The notes: a model not told the origin generated them from the sequence alone. 35,459 nt of DNA from JBFWYO01 sp050186335 (GCA_050186335.1 JBFWYO010000052.1:1-35459); one strand, 5' to 3'; counted from the stretch's first letter, positions 1 through 9,516 are shown. Numbers and translations are program-made.

Positions 1-1014
<1,014 letters not shown>

Positions 1015-1423
1015 GGCGATCCTCGGTGTTTTCTTTTTGACGGGTCAGCGAATAGGCGCGCCATGGTTCCAGGGGGCGCGGCGCGGCGCAAGCCTTTATG
1101 CGAGCCCTTTTTTGCCTTGTCCACCGTGCGATCCGGCCTGTGATCGGGGTCACTGATTTTGCATGGGAACCGACGCATGATTGCAACATTCCGCGGCACG
1201 TGCAGCCTTAACGACATGCGCCGCGAGAGACGTAGGGATGCCGGAAACCGCAGCCGAGTCAGGGCTGCGACGAGCCAGCTTAGGTGGGTCGGCTTTCCAC
1301 CTGACCGCCGGACGGATTGGTGCCGCCGAAAAAATCGCCAGTCCGCTGCCGACGCGAAAGCCGATCGATTGCTGCGCGAGCCGAGCCAAGGCTTAGTGCG
1401 CGGCGATGATATTGAGGATCGAA
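1015..1423. other. Intergenic stretch upstream of frmA
   Basis: About 400 bases between the frmA start and a small plus-strand ORF. It holds the frmA ribosome-binding site and a frmA promoter candidate at 1095-1123. I see no convincing gene, tRNA or riboswitch in the rest; the open frames here read as low-complexity Arg/Ala-rich shadows. Confidence 0.5.
1095..1123 (-). promoter_or_regulatory. Candidate sigma-70 promoter for frmA
   Basis: On the minus strand a -35-like TGGACA (1123-1118, 5/6 to consensus) is separated by 17 bases from a -10-like CATAAA (1100-1095, 4/6). Transcription would begin near 1088, giving a leader of about 75 bases before the frmA ATG at 1014. Recognised by eye only. 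Confidence 0.45.
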
Positions 1424-1552
1424 ATGAAGTACGATCGCGATACGTTCATGGAACGCGTTGGACCGAAACTGATGGGCGCGCTGGCCTTGCTGGCGGCGGG
1501 CACGATTCTGCTTCAGGTCGCAATGGTATTCGCGGCGCCGTTCCTGCTTTAG
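1424..1552 (+). CDS. Small single-pass membrane protein candidate (42 aa)
   Basis: A 42-codon ORF on the plus strand between two minus-strand genes. The first 16 residues are polar and charged (MKYDRDTFMERVGPKL). The remainder is one uninterrupted hydrophobic segment rich in Ala, Leu, Val and Phe, ending ...FAAPFLL, which looks like a single transmembrane helix. GAGGA lies five bases upstream of the ATG at 1424. An in-frame ATG at 1406 would add six residues but lacks that spacing. I do not recognise the family. Length makes chance occurrence possible, but the ribosome-binding site and the sharp polar/hydrophobic split argue for a real gene. Confidence 0.5.
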   Translation: MKYDRDTFMERVGPKLMGALALLAAGTILLQVAMVFAAPFLL

Positions 1553-1564
1553 CCGGCCGGCGCA

Positions 1565-2215
1565 TCAGCGCGCGGCGACTTCCGCAAACAATTTGTCGAA
1601 TGCACGCACGGCGACCGCCGGGCCGCCCGCGTGCGTCCAGACGCCGGAGGCGACGGCGAGAAAATCCGCGCCCGCCTCGACGAGCGGACGCGCGTTGTCG
1701 ACCGTGATGCCGCCGATCGCGACTTGCGGGACGATGGCGATCTCGTGCCACCACCTCAGCAGGTCGAGCTCCGCGCGCGTTTTCGCGTCCTTGGTTGTGG
1801 TGTCGAAGAACGCGCCGAAAGCGACGTAGTCGGCCCCCGCCTCCGCCGCCTCGATGGCCAGATCGCGCGAAGCGTGGCAGGTAACGCCGATGATGGCGTC
1901 GTGGCCGAGGATGCGTCGCGCGTCCGCGTAGCTCGAATCTTCCTGCCCGATATGGACGCCGTCGGCACCCGTCTGCACAGCGAGATCGGGTCGGTCGTTG
2001 ACGATCAGCGCCACGTCGCGCGCGTGACAGATCGGCCGCAACGCCTCGGCGGCGCGCAGGATCGCCGCGTCGTCAACGTCCTTGAGCCGCAGCTGCAACG
2101 AGGCGACATCGCCGGCATCCAGCGCCGCCGCCAAGATGTCGACGAACGATGCGGGATCGAAACGCTGCGGCGTTATGAGATATAGCCGGCAGCGCGATGT
2201 CGTAGGTGCGTCGAT
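1565..2215 (-). CDS. thiE: Thiamine-phosphate synthase
   Basis: Joins HMP pyrophosphate and the thiazole phosphate to give thiamine monophosphate. The TIM-barrel family signatures appear in order: LYLITP at the N-terminus, NDRPDLA (substrate/Mg2+ site), DGVHIGQED, GVTCH, ADYVAFGAFF followed by a Thr-rich phosphate loop, AIGGI and VASGVW. About 216 residues matches the family. It lies just downstream of fba on the same strand and is probably cotranscribed. The odd point is the start: between the fba stop and LYLITP there is no ATG, GTG or TTG in frame. AAGGA (2229-2225) precedes ATA (2224) and ATC (2215), and the latter is used here as a placeholder. Function is secure, the 5' end is not. thiD lies at the other end of the window. 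Confidence 0.88.
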   Translation of the reverse strand: MDAPTTSRCRLYLITPQRFDPASFVDILAAALDAGDVASLQLRLKDVDDAAILRAAEALRPICHARDVALIVNDRPDLAVQTGADGVHIGQEDSSYADARRILGHDAIIGVTCHASRDLAIEAAEAGADYVAFGAFFDTTTKDAKTRAELDLLRWWHEIAIVPQVAIGGITVDNARPLVEAGADFLAVASGVWTHAGGPAVAVRAFDKLFAEVAAR

Positions 2216-2220
2216 CGCCG

Positions 2221-3135
2221 CTATTCCTTGTAGATCTTGATGATCGCATCCAACAGGCTCAGCGCTTCGTCGCGCGGCCGTTGGAACGTGTTGCGGCCGA
2301 TGATCGATCCGTTGGCACCGCCCGCCGCGATCTCGCTGATTTCCTTCAGCAGGCCTTTTTCGTCCTTCGCGGCGCCGCCCGAGAACACGACAATGCGGCG
2401 GCCGTTGAAGCACGATTGCACCACGTGGCGGATACGCGCCGGCAGCGTGGCGATGTCGATCTTCTGCTTTTCGTACACCGACTTCGCTTCGGCCTGCTCG
2501 ATGAAGGCGGTCGGCGGTTTGACCTTGATAATGTGCGCACCGAGCAGTGCCGCCATGTGCGCCGCGTAGGCGGTGACATCGACCGCCGTCTCGCCGTCTT
2601 TCGAGAGCTTGCCGCCGCGCGGATACGACCAGATCACCACGGCCAGGCCGACGGACTTGGCTTCTTCCGACAGCTCGCGAATTTCTTCCATCATCTGGAA
2701 TTGTTCTTCGGAGCCGGGATAGATCGTAAAGCCGATCGCCGAACAGCCGAGCCGCAGCGCATCGCCGACCGAAGCGGTGACCGCCTGATCCTTGCTGACG
2801 GCATGAGAGTTCGCGCTGTTGACCTTCAAGATGGTCGGGATCTGCCCGGCGAACGTATCGGCGCCTGCCTCCAGCATGCCGAGCGGTGCGGCGTAGGCCG
2901 ACAGGCCCGCGTCGATTGCGAGCTGATAATGGTAATGCGGATCGTAGCCCGCGGGATTGGGCGCAAAGCTGCGCGCCGGACCATGCTCGAAGCCTTGATC
3001 GACAGGCAGGATGACCAGCTTGCCGGTGCCGCCGAGTCGACCCTGCATCAAGATGCGCGACAGGTTTGCCTTGGTGCCCGGGTTGTCGCTTTCATACTGG
3101 CTCAGAATTTTTCTGACGCGCGGCGTCATCTTCAT
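2221..3135 (-). CDS. Class I fructose-bisphosphate aldolase (DhnA type)
   Basis: Cytosolic Schiff-base aldolase that interconverts fructose 1,6-bisphosphate with dihydroxyacetone phosphate and glyceraldehyde 3-phosphate. The 304-residue protein has the DhnA/archaeal-type class I signatures: DQGFEHGP at 46-53, and AHIIKVKPP at 200-208, where one of Lys204/Lys206 should be the Schiff-base lysine. It ends with FSGG (251-254) and a GSIIGRNTFQR phosphate-binding turn (277-287). It lacks the metal-ligand pattern of class II aldolases. The start at 3135 is preceded by GGAG at suitable distance; a second ATG two codons later is less well placed. It sits between a conserved unknown gene and thiE. The closely related 2-amino-3,7-dideoxy-heptulosonate synthases of the same superfamily are the main alternative; context favours aldolase. 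Confidence 0.9.
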   Translation of the reverse strand: MKMTPRVRKILSQYESDNPGTKANLSRILMQGRLGGTGKLVILPVDQGFEHGPARSFAPNPAGYDPHYHYQLAIDAGLSAYAAPLGMLEAGADTFAGQIPTILKVNSANSHAVSKDQAVTASVGDALRLGCSAIGFTIYPGSEEQFQMMEEIRELSEEAKSVGLAVVIWSYPRGGKLSKDGETAVDVTAYAAHMAALLGAHIIKVKPPTAFIEQAEAKSVYEKQKIDIATLPARIRHVVQSCFNGRRIVVFSGGAAKDEKGLLKEISEIAAGGANGSIIGRNTFQRPRDEALSLLDAIIKIYKE

Positions 3136-3204
3136 AGCGGTCGTCTCCTCGATAATACGGGCGGCGCCCGAATTGGCGGCCGTTTCGGATAATTGCGCCT
3201 TTGC

Positions 3205-3684
3205 TTAAACCACGCCCCGCCGCTTTGCAACGGAGCGCAAGACTGACGCTTTGTCGCTGCGGCCGAGCGCTGCGCGGCAGGCGGCGAGCGGGTCGGCGAC
3301 GCCGAGCAGGTCCAGCGCCGGCGGCCGCCGCACGACCACGCGCGCGCCGCATTGGCGCGCCATGTCGGCCAACTTACGACGCACGCCGAGCGGCCCGGTG
3401 AAGCAGACCGCCGTGACACCGGCGCGCAACGCCGCCATCGCATCGCCGGCCCGGTCGGCGCAATCGAGCACAAAACTTGCTTGCGCATGGGGTGCCGCAC
3501 GGCGCGCGGCCCGTTCCATCGCAGCGAAGTAGCCGGCGCCCAGATACGCGCTCGCTCCCGGCGCCGACCAGATCGCGACCTCCGCGCCGGCCGCGCGGCC
3601 TGCGCGCAAGGCGGCGACCGCTTGGGCAAGCGCATGGACGACGACGCATAATTTCCGACGGTTCGCGGCAACTGGGCGGGTCAT
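3205..3684 (-). CDS. Conserved protein of unknown function upstream of fba
   Basis: A 159-residue Ala/Arg-rich protein, predicted cytosolic, with no signal peptide. After a basic start it shows alternating short beta strands and helices: KLCVVVHALAQA, AEVAIWSAPGA, SFVLDCADRAGDAMAALRAG, AVCFTG, ARVVVRRPPALDLLG. The pattern suggests a small alpha/beta or incomplete TIM-barrel-like fold, but no catalytic motif is recognisable. ATG 3684 is chosen because the 30 residues before it read as non-conserved leader; a longer form from 3774 is possible. It ends 69 bases before fba on the same strand. From memory, similar small proteins occur next to aldolase/thiE genes in other alphaproteobacteria, which suggests a role linked to that cluster. 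Function not assigned. Confidence 0.6.
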   Translation of the reverse strand: MTRPVAANRRKLCVVVHALAQAVAALRAGRAAGAEVAIWSAPGASAYLGAGYFAAMERAARRAAPHAQASFVLDCADRAGDAMAALRAGVTAVCFTGPLGVRRKLADMARQCGARVVVRRPPALDLLGVADPLAACRAALGRSDKASVLRSVAKRRGVV

Positions 3685-3765
3685 GGCGTGCGTACAATAC
3701 GGCGAAGCCGTCCGTTCGCGCAGCGGCTTCGGCGCGGCAATAAACAGCCTTGCGGCGCCTGCGGC

Positions 3766-3782
3766 GTTTCCCATATGGAAAC
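3766..3782. promoter_or_regulatory. Inverted repeat between divergent genes, possible operator
   Basis: GTTTCC, five bases (CATAT), GGAAAC: a perfect 6-5-6 inverted repeat in the 138-base divergent region between the unknown gene (minus) and the exporter adaptor (plus). A weak plus-strand promoter-like pair (TTGCGG at 3750-3755, 16 bases, CATATG at 3772-3777) would place the -10 element inside the repeat. That is a common operator arrangement, but no regulator gene is adjacent. Confidence 0.3.
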
Positions 3783-3822
3783 AACCTTAGATCGCGCAAG
3801 AGTTCCGCTTGCCGGGGAAAAA

Positions 3823-4881
3823 ATGAATAAAATCAGCGGCATACTGAAAAGCGTCGTCGGAACGAGACGGGGCCGCATCGGGCTGTTCGTGATCGCGGCA
3901 GCCGCGCTCGGGGCATTCCTGCTGACCGGCGGCTCGCCGTCGGTCGAGATCGTGCAGCCGATCAAGGGCCCGGCGGTACAGGCGGTGTACGGTACCGGCG
4001 CCATCGAACCGGTGGTCTGGGCCAAGGTCGCCTCCACGGTGGCCGGCCGCATCGTCGACATCAAGGCGCGCGACAACGACAAGGTGAAACGCGGCGACGT
4101 GCTCTTGCAACTGGACGATCGCGAAGCGCGCGCGAAACTCGCCGAGTTCGAGGCCAACGAGAAATTCATGCGCGAAGAGCTCGATCGCACCAACATGCTG
4201 ATCGAGCGCAACGTCGCCTCGCGCCAGCAGTTCGAGCGGGCGCAATCGCAGATGCTGGCGGCGCGCGCCGCGGTCGATGCGCAGAAGCAGAAGGTCGCGG
4301 ATCTGCGCATATTGTCGCCGATCGACGGCTCGGTGCTGCGCCAGGACGGCAATATCGGCGAGGTCGTTACGGTCGGCCAGGCGCTGTTCTGGATCGGCAA
4401 TTGCTGCCCGATGCGCGTGGATGCGGAGATCGACGAGGAACAGATCCCGCTGGTCAAGGTCGGCCAGCGCGCGCTAGTCAAGGTTGACGCATTCCCCGAT
4501 CGCGCGTTCGCCGGCCAGGTCACGGAAATCACGCAGAAGGGCGACCCCGTCAATAAGAACTACCGCGTGCGCATCGCGCTGCCCGACGACACCCCGCTGA
4601 TGATCGGCATGACCACCGAAATCAATGTCGTCGTGCGCGAAGTGAAGGACGCAATGCTGATCCCGGATCGCGCCATCAAGGGCCGCGACCAGGTGTGGGT
4701 GGTCGCGGATGGCCGCGCACAGCTCAAGCGGGTCAAGGTCGGCGTTCGCGGACAGACGCTGAGCGAGATAGCCGAAGGTCTGGCGGCCGACGACTGGGTG
4801 ATCGCCAATCCGCCGCGCGATCTCGCGGCCGGCACGCGGGTCAAGGCCAAGCCCGCGAAACCGGCAGCGCAGGCCAAGTAA
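3823..4881 (+). CDS. HlyD/MacA-type periplasmic adaptor of an ABC exporter
   Basis: Membrane-fusion protein expected to link an inner-membrane ABC exporter to the periplasm or an outer-membrane partner. The 352-residue product has a short cytosolic N-terminus, one membrane anchor near residues 21-38 (IGLFVIAAAALGAFLL), and a lipoyl-like half-motif (VAGRIVDIKARDNDKVKRGDVLLQLD). A coiled-coil hairpin follows (about 105-160), then the second lipoyl half (ILSPIDGSVL...GEVV) and a beta-barrel region with DAEIDEEQIPLVKVGQ. It ends in an Ala/Lys/Pro tail. ATG 3823 follows GGGGA by a few bases; an in-frame ATG at 3775 would add 16 residues. Its stop is one base before the permease start, so the three exporter genes form one unit. 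Substrate unknown. Confidence 0.88.
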   Translation: MNKISGILKSVVGTRRGRIGLFVIAAAALGAFLLTGGSPSVEIVQPIKGPAVQAVYGTGAIEPVVWAKVASTVAGRIVDIKARDNDKVKRGDVLLQLDDREARAKLAEFEANEKFMREELDRTNMLIERNVASRQQFERAQSQMLAARAAVDAQKQKVADLRILSPIDGSVLRQDGNIGEVVTVGQALFWIGNCCPMRVDAEIDEEQIPLVKVGQRALVKVDAFPDRAFAGQVTEITQKGDPVNKNYRVRIALPDDTPLMIGMTTEINVVVREVKDAMLIPDRAIKGRDQVWVVADGRAQLKRVKVGVRGQTLSEIAEGLAADDWVIANPPRDLAAGTRVKAKPAKPAAQAK

Positions 4882-4882
4882 C

Positions 4883-6127
4883 ATGGCGCTGCTGCTGCAC
4901 ATCGCGCTCACGCATCTGCTGTCGCGCAAGCGGCAGACGCTGGTGTCGGTGTTCGGCGTCGCGATGGGTGTCGGGTTCTCGATCGGCATTGCGGCGATGA
5001 TGCAGGGTTTCCAGCAGGATTTCGTCGACCGGGTGATCAACAACACGCCCAACATCATCATGAAGGACGAATTCCGCAGCCCGCCGAAGCAGGCGGTCGA
5101 GATCGCCCATGCCGACGCAACGATCGAACTGCTCGGGCAGAAACCGCGCGACGAAGTCAACGGTATCCGACAAGCCGGGCAGATCATCGACGTGCTGTCG
5201 CGACGCGGCGACCTGGTGGTGGCGCCCGTGCTGCAAGGCCAGATCTTCCTGCGCTACGGCAGCAAGGACGTTTCGGCCAACCTGATCGGCATCGAGCCGG
5301 AACTCGAGCGGCGCGTCACCAACATCGAAAAGGATCTGGTGCAAGGCTCGCTCGAACAGCTCAGGACCGCCGCGAACGGCGTCATTATCGGCAGCGGCCT
5401 GGCGAAAAAGCTCGGCGCGCAGCTCAACGACACGGTGACGGCGGTTTCACCCGCCGGCGTCATCCTGCGCGTCAAGATCGTCGGCATCCTGCGCACCGGC
5501 GTCGTCGCGATCGACGAGACGACCGGATACGCGCTGCTCAAGAAAGTGCAGGTGCTGCAGAACCGCACCAACGTCGTGAACCAGATCCGCATGAAGGCCG
5601 ACGACGTGAGCCAGGCGCGCGCCATCGCCGCCGATATCGAGGCGCGTTTTACCTACCGCACCGAGAGTTGGGAGGAAACCAACGAGGGCGTGTTCGGCAT
5701 CTTCGTCATTCAAAACGGGGTCATGTATTCGACCACCGGCGCGATTCTTCTGGTTGCCTGTTTCGGCATCTTCAACGTGATCTCGACCGTGATATTCGAG
5801 AAGACGCGCGATATCGCAATTCTCAAGTCCATGGGCTTTCACGAACTCGACATCCGCAAGATATTCCTCATGGAAGGCATGATCCTGGGCCTCATCGGAG
5901 GGCTCGCCGGCTGGGCGCTCGGCTTCGGGATCATTCAGGTGCTCGCCTCGATTCGCTTCGATGTCGGCGGCATCGTCACGGCGCAAGGCTTTATTCTCAA
6001 CAGGTCGTTCACCAATTACTGGATTGCCGGCGCGCTGGCGTTTACCGCCGCCACTCTGGCTGCCTATATCCCGGCCAAACGCGCGGCGCGCGTCAATCCG
6101 GTGCAGATCATTCGCGGCGCGAGCTGA
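4883..6127 (+). CDS. ABC exporter permease, FtsX/LolC-MacB type
   Basis: Inner-membrane permease of 414 residues with the type VII ABC layout. TM1 lies near residues 17-40, followed by a large periplasmic domain (about 45-265, MacB_PCD-like). Three C-terminal helices form the FtsX domain (about 275-300, 325-355, 375-395). The cytosolic coupling segment EKTRDIAILKSMGF between TM2 and TM3 is typical of LolC/LolE/MacB permeases, as is the ending PAKRAARVNPVQIIRG. The N-terminus (IALTHLLSRKRQTLVSVFGVAMG) resembles LolC/E more than cyanobacterial DevC. It starts one base after the adaptor stop and ends eight bases before the ATPase. It probably extracts or exports a lipid-linked or hydrophobic substrate; the cargo cannot be read from sequence. 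Confidence 0.88.
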   Translation: MALLLHIALTHLLSRKRQTLVSVFGVAMGVGFSIGIAAMMQGFQQDFVDRVINNTPNIIMKDEFRSPPKQAVEIAHADATIELLGQKPRDEVNGIRQAGQIIDVLSRRGDLVVAPVLQGQIFLRYGSKDVSANLIGIEPELERRVTNIEKDLVQGSLEQLRTAANGVIIGSGLAKKLGAQLNDTVTAVSPAGVILRVKIVGILRTGVVAIDETTGYALLKKVQVLQNRTNVVNQIRMKADDVSQARAIAADIEARFTYRTESWEETNEGVFGIFVIQNGVMYSTTGAILLVACFGIFNVISTVIFEKTRDIAILKSMGFHELDIRKIFLMEGMILGLIGGLAGWALGFGIIQVLASIRFDVGGIVTAQGFILNRSFTNYWIAGALAFTAATLAAYIPAKRAARVNPVQIIRGAS

Positions 6128-6135
6128 AGCCGATC

Positions 6136-6855
<720 letters not shown>

Positions 6856-7894
6856 CCCGCACTTCGACCGCATGAACGGAGTTGCGCGCGCCCGCATCGG
6901 GCTGCGAGACGCCGTTATTGTCGGTCGCACGCGACAGCAGCGTCGTCGGACCGGATGCGAGATGCCGCACGGTCAGGCGAAAGCGTTGCCAGCTCCAGTC
7001 GCGGCGCGACTCCAATTCCGCCGCGTTCCAGGTGCGGCCGGCGTCGGCGCTGACGACGACCTCGCGTACGCCGGACGCGGCCCACGCCCAGCCCCAAATA
7101 TCGGCGGACGATCCGACGACGGTTTGCGCCGGCGCCGGAGCCACGATCACCGATTCGGGCGCCACCTCCCAGACCGGCTGGGTGCCGGACGACGGGTCGG
7201 CGTCGGTCGCCGGCAGCGGGTCGTTGTAGAACACGGTGGTGAACGGGCCCGGCGCGCGGCGGTCGGCCACTTCCAAACGCCACAACCATTTGACGGCGTT
7301 GGTGCCGTAATACCCCGGCACCACCAGACGCGCCGGAAATCCGTGTTCGCGCGGCAAGGTTTCGCGGTTCACCTCGTAGGCCACCAGCACGCCACCTTCG
7401 GCCAGGCGCGACAGCGGCATATCCTTCACGTACGCATCGGTTTCGGTGCCGTCATAGGCGCCATGATCGAGCCCATGCGACCATAGGTGAGTCGCATTCG
7501 GCTGCACGCCCGCTTTGCACAACAGGTCGCGCAGATCCACGCCGCCCCAAACCACGTTGGCGATGCGGCGCGTGGCAAGCGCCGGATTGCGCGGATAGCC
7601 GGCGCATTCGTGGATCGATTGCACCTCGCGCTTCGGCAGCGTGCGCAATGCAGCCAAGGTCAGCGAGAACGGCCGCTCGACCAGACCGGCGATGTCCAGC
7701 GTCCAGCTCTCGGCATCGATTCGCGGAATACCCAGATGCGCCACGCCGAAGAAATCCCTGGTCGGCGTGATCGCATCGTGCAGCTGATGCGGCAGCAGCG
7801 GGATACGGCGGAAAAATCCCGGCGGATCGAGCGTCGCAGGTTTACGCAAAGCCCGGCCCCCGTTCGACGATTTGCCACACGTCAAGCATTGCAC

Positions 7895-8013
7895 GCAAAG
7901 AACAAAACGAATACGATGTTATGTAGATTAGTTCATGTTGCCCTGCATTTTGCAGTTAGTCGCGTTAAAAGAACTAGATATTGTGCGTTTAAAGAAAACC
8001 TGGGAGCCCGCAA
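7895..8013. promoter_or_regulatory. AT-rich divergent control region of the R-M island
   Basis: This 119-base spacer is much richer in A and T than its surroundings and lies between the divergent oxidase and methyltransferase genes. It contains a perfect inverted repeat CTGCA-TTT-TGCAG at 7943-7955. A -10-like TATTGT lies at 7979-7984, with only a weak -35 (TTAGTC, 7956-7961) at 17 bases. GGGAG precedes the methyltransferase ATG by about eight bases. The repeat could be an operator, but no controller protein gene is present. Confidence 0.35.
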
Positions 8014-8658
8014 ATGGGTGCTTTGGCCGTCAATGAGGAACTGCTGGAATTCGCGCGGAATCGTCGCTTCGCAACGCTTTTGGCCGATCCGCCATGGCGG
8101 TTTGCGAACCGCACCGGCAAGATGGCGCCTGAGCACCGGCGCCTATCTCGGTACGAAACCTTGTCGGTCGAAGAAATTGCAGCGTTGCCGATTGGGGCGG
8201 TAACTGAGGCCACGTCGCATTTATATCTTTGGGTACCGAATGCTTTGCTACCTGACGGAATCACGGTAATGCAGGCGTGGGGCTTCACGTACAAAACCAA
8301 TCTTGTGTGGCATAAGATTCGCAAAGACGGCGGATCTGACGGACGTGGGGTCGGTTTTTACTTCCGAAACGTCACTGAATTGATCTTATTTGGCGTCAAA
8401 GGAAAAAATGCGCGCACGCTGGCGCCGGGCCGCCGGCAAGTGAATTATCTGAATTCGAGGAAACGCGAACATTCTCGAAAGCCGGATGAGCAATATTCCA
8501 TTATCGAGGCATGTAGCCCGGGACCATACCTTGAGTTATTCGGGCGCGGAACGCGAAAAAATTGGGAAACTTGGGGCAACCAAGCCGGCGATGGATATAA
8601 ACCATCGTGGGACACATACGCGTACAACTCGCATAGTCAGTTAGATCTGCACAAATAG
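8014..8658 (+). CDS. MT-A70 family adenine-N6 DNA methyltransferase of an R-M pair
   Basis: A 214-residue SAM-dependent methyltransferase expected to methylate adenine N6 in DNA. The catalytic DPPW motif is at residues 25-28 (TLLADPPWRF). SHLYLWVPNALL and VWHKI follow, then a late ELFGRG...WETWGN segment typical of the MT-A70/IME4-like bacterial group. It is compact, with no obvious separate target-recognition domain. The stop codon is one base from the stop of the convergent endonuclease gene, so the pair is read as methylase plus nuclease. Codon use is AT-richer than neighbours, suggesting transfer. A solitary phage-type methylase is the alternative, but the adjacent BglII/BstYI-like nuclease argues for a type II system. 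The 3' end contains an AGATCT hexamer (8643-8648). Confidence 0.88.
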   Translation: MGALAVNEELLEFARNRRFATLLADPPWRFANRTGKMAPEHRRLSRYETLSVEEIAALPIGAVTEATSHLYLWVPNALLPDGITVMQAWGFTYKTNLVWHKIRKDGGSDGRGVGFYFRNVTELILFGVKGKNARTLAPGRRQVNYLNSRKREHSRKPDEQYSIIEACSPGPYLELFGRGTRKNWETWGNQAGDGYKPSWDTYAYNSHSQLDLHK

Positions 8659-8659
8659 C

Positions 8660-9451
8660 TCAAATTTTAATTACTGCAGCGGGCAGACCGATCAACACTA
8701 GCGGGCACGGGTTTCCGACACCGCGCCGGATACGGTCGTCTAGTTTTCGCCAGTGCGTTGTGGCCTGACCGAATTTGTCGCTGCAGAAGGCATCTGTCCA
8801 AGCGTCGCTGAACGGCACCCCTTTCGCGGTTCGCTGAGTTACGGCGCTTTCCTGACGTTCCGTAGGGTTCTTAACGCCATGTTTACGGAGTTCGGCGAAC
8901 GACGTGATCTCGTATTTTTTTGCGAACGCCCTGACTAGATCACGCAGCGAGTCCTGCAACGTCGAACCTCGCGTAAGAATGATACCGACACTGATGGCGC
9001 CCTCGGTATGCAATCGTTTGAAGTTTTCCAGGTCACGGTCGAAAAATGGATCCTTATTGTTCCATTCGATCTCCAGGGCGATAACACCATTTGCGCAAGT
9101 GCGAACGTGATCCATCTGGTGTGAAATCGATTCTGCCTCGCGACCATCGATCAGTTTTTTGATCGTGAAAACGTGCTTGTTCCAAGTCTTGGCGGCAAAT
9201 GCCCTGCGGAGATTTTGAGTGGTGACGGCCTCTCCACCGCCGCTCCGCACCAAATCTTCAACAGAAATTGAGGTGCTTAGTAATATTTCCTCGATTTCAG
9301 TTACAATTTCAGGAAAGTCGCCGCTAATGATCGCTTCCGCGTGGGAACGGAATTCGAGCTCGAATTTCCTCTTCCGCAACCGGTCGAACAATGCGATCCC
9401 CCACCCACAGCGCATCAAAGCTAAGACGAAACGCAATTTAAAGTAAGCCAC
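8660..9451 (-). CDS. BglII/BstYI-like type II restriction endonuclease
   Basis: A 263-residue protein that I place in the BglII/BstYI endonuclease group from pattern memory. The segment FRSHAEAIISGDFPEIVTEI resembles the family N-terminus. The core ALEIEWNNKDPFFDRDLENF (residues 125-144) carries Glu127 and Glu129, in the place of the E-x-Q/E metal-binding pair. It is followed by ISVGIILTRG, and the C-terminus PLVLIGLPA matches the BstYI-type ending. Asp114 is a candidate upstream acidic residue. If the match holds, it would cut a GATC-centred site such as RGATCY or AGATCT. It opens with GTG at 9451, six bases from the T-tract of the gap terminator; Met13 is an alternative start. About 30 residues precede the conserved start of the family. 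AT-rich like the methylase. Confidence 0.75.
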   Translation of the reverse strand: MAYFKLRFVLALMRCGWGIALFDRLRKRKFELEFRSHAEAIISGDFPEIVTEIEEILLSTSISVEDLVRSGGGEAVTTQNLRRAFAAKTWNKHVFTIKKLIDGREAESISHQMDHVRTCANGVIALEIEWNNKDPFFDRDLENFKRLHTEGAISVGIILTRGSTLQDSLRDLVRAFAKKYEITSFAELRKHGVKNPTERQESAVTQRTAKGVPFSDAWTDAFCSDKFGQATTHWRKLDDRIRRGVGNPCPLVLIGLPAAVIKI

Positions 9452-9457
9452 TTATCC

Positions 9458-9492
9458 AAAAAAACGGCCCCGCGTCTGCCGCCGGGGCCGTT
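9458..9492 (-). terminator. Intrinsic terminator of gap
   Basis: Read on the minus strand, AACGGCCCC (9492-9484) pairs perfectly with GGGGCCGTT (9471-9463) around a 12-base loop. The right arm runs into an uninterrupted T-tract ending at 9458. It begins 24 bases after the gap stop, on the correct strand. Confidence 0.9.
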
Positions 9493-9516
9493 CTTGAGCA
9501 CTAAATCCGTCGAAGC

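Noticed and set aside
2206..3192. Plus-strand ORF opposite fba
   Set aside because: Arg/Ala/Asp-rich antisense reading; fba is conserved along its whole length on the other strand.
7895..9460. Prophage or integrase-borne element around the R-M pair
   Set aside because: No integrase, transposase, tRNA target or flanking direct repeat was found by eye; only the R-M genes and altered base composition are present.
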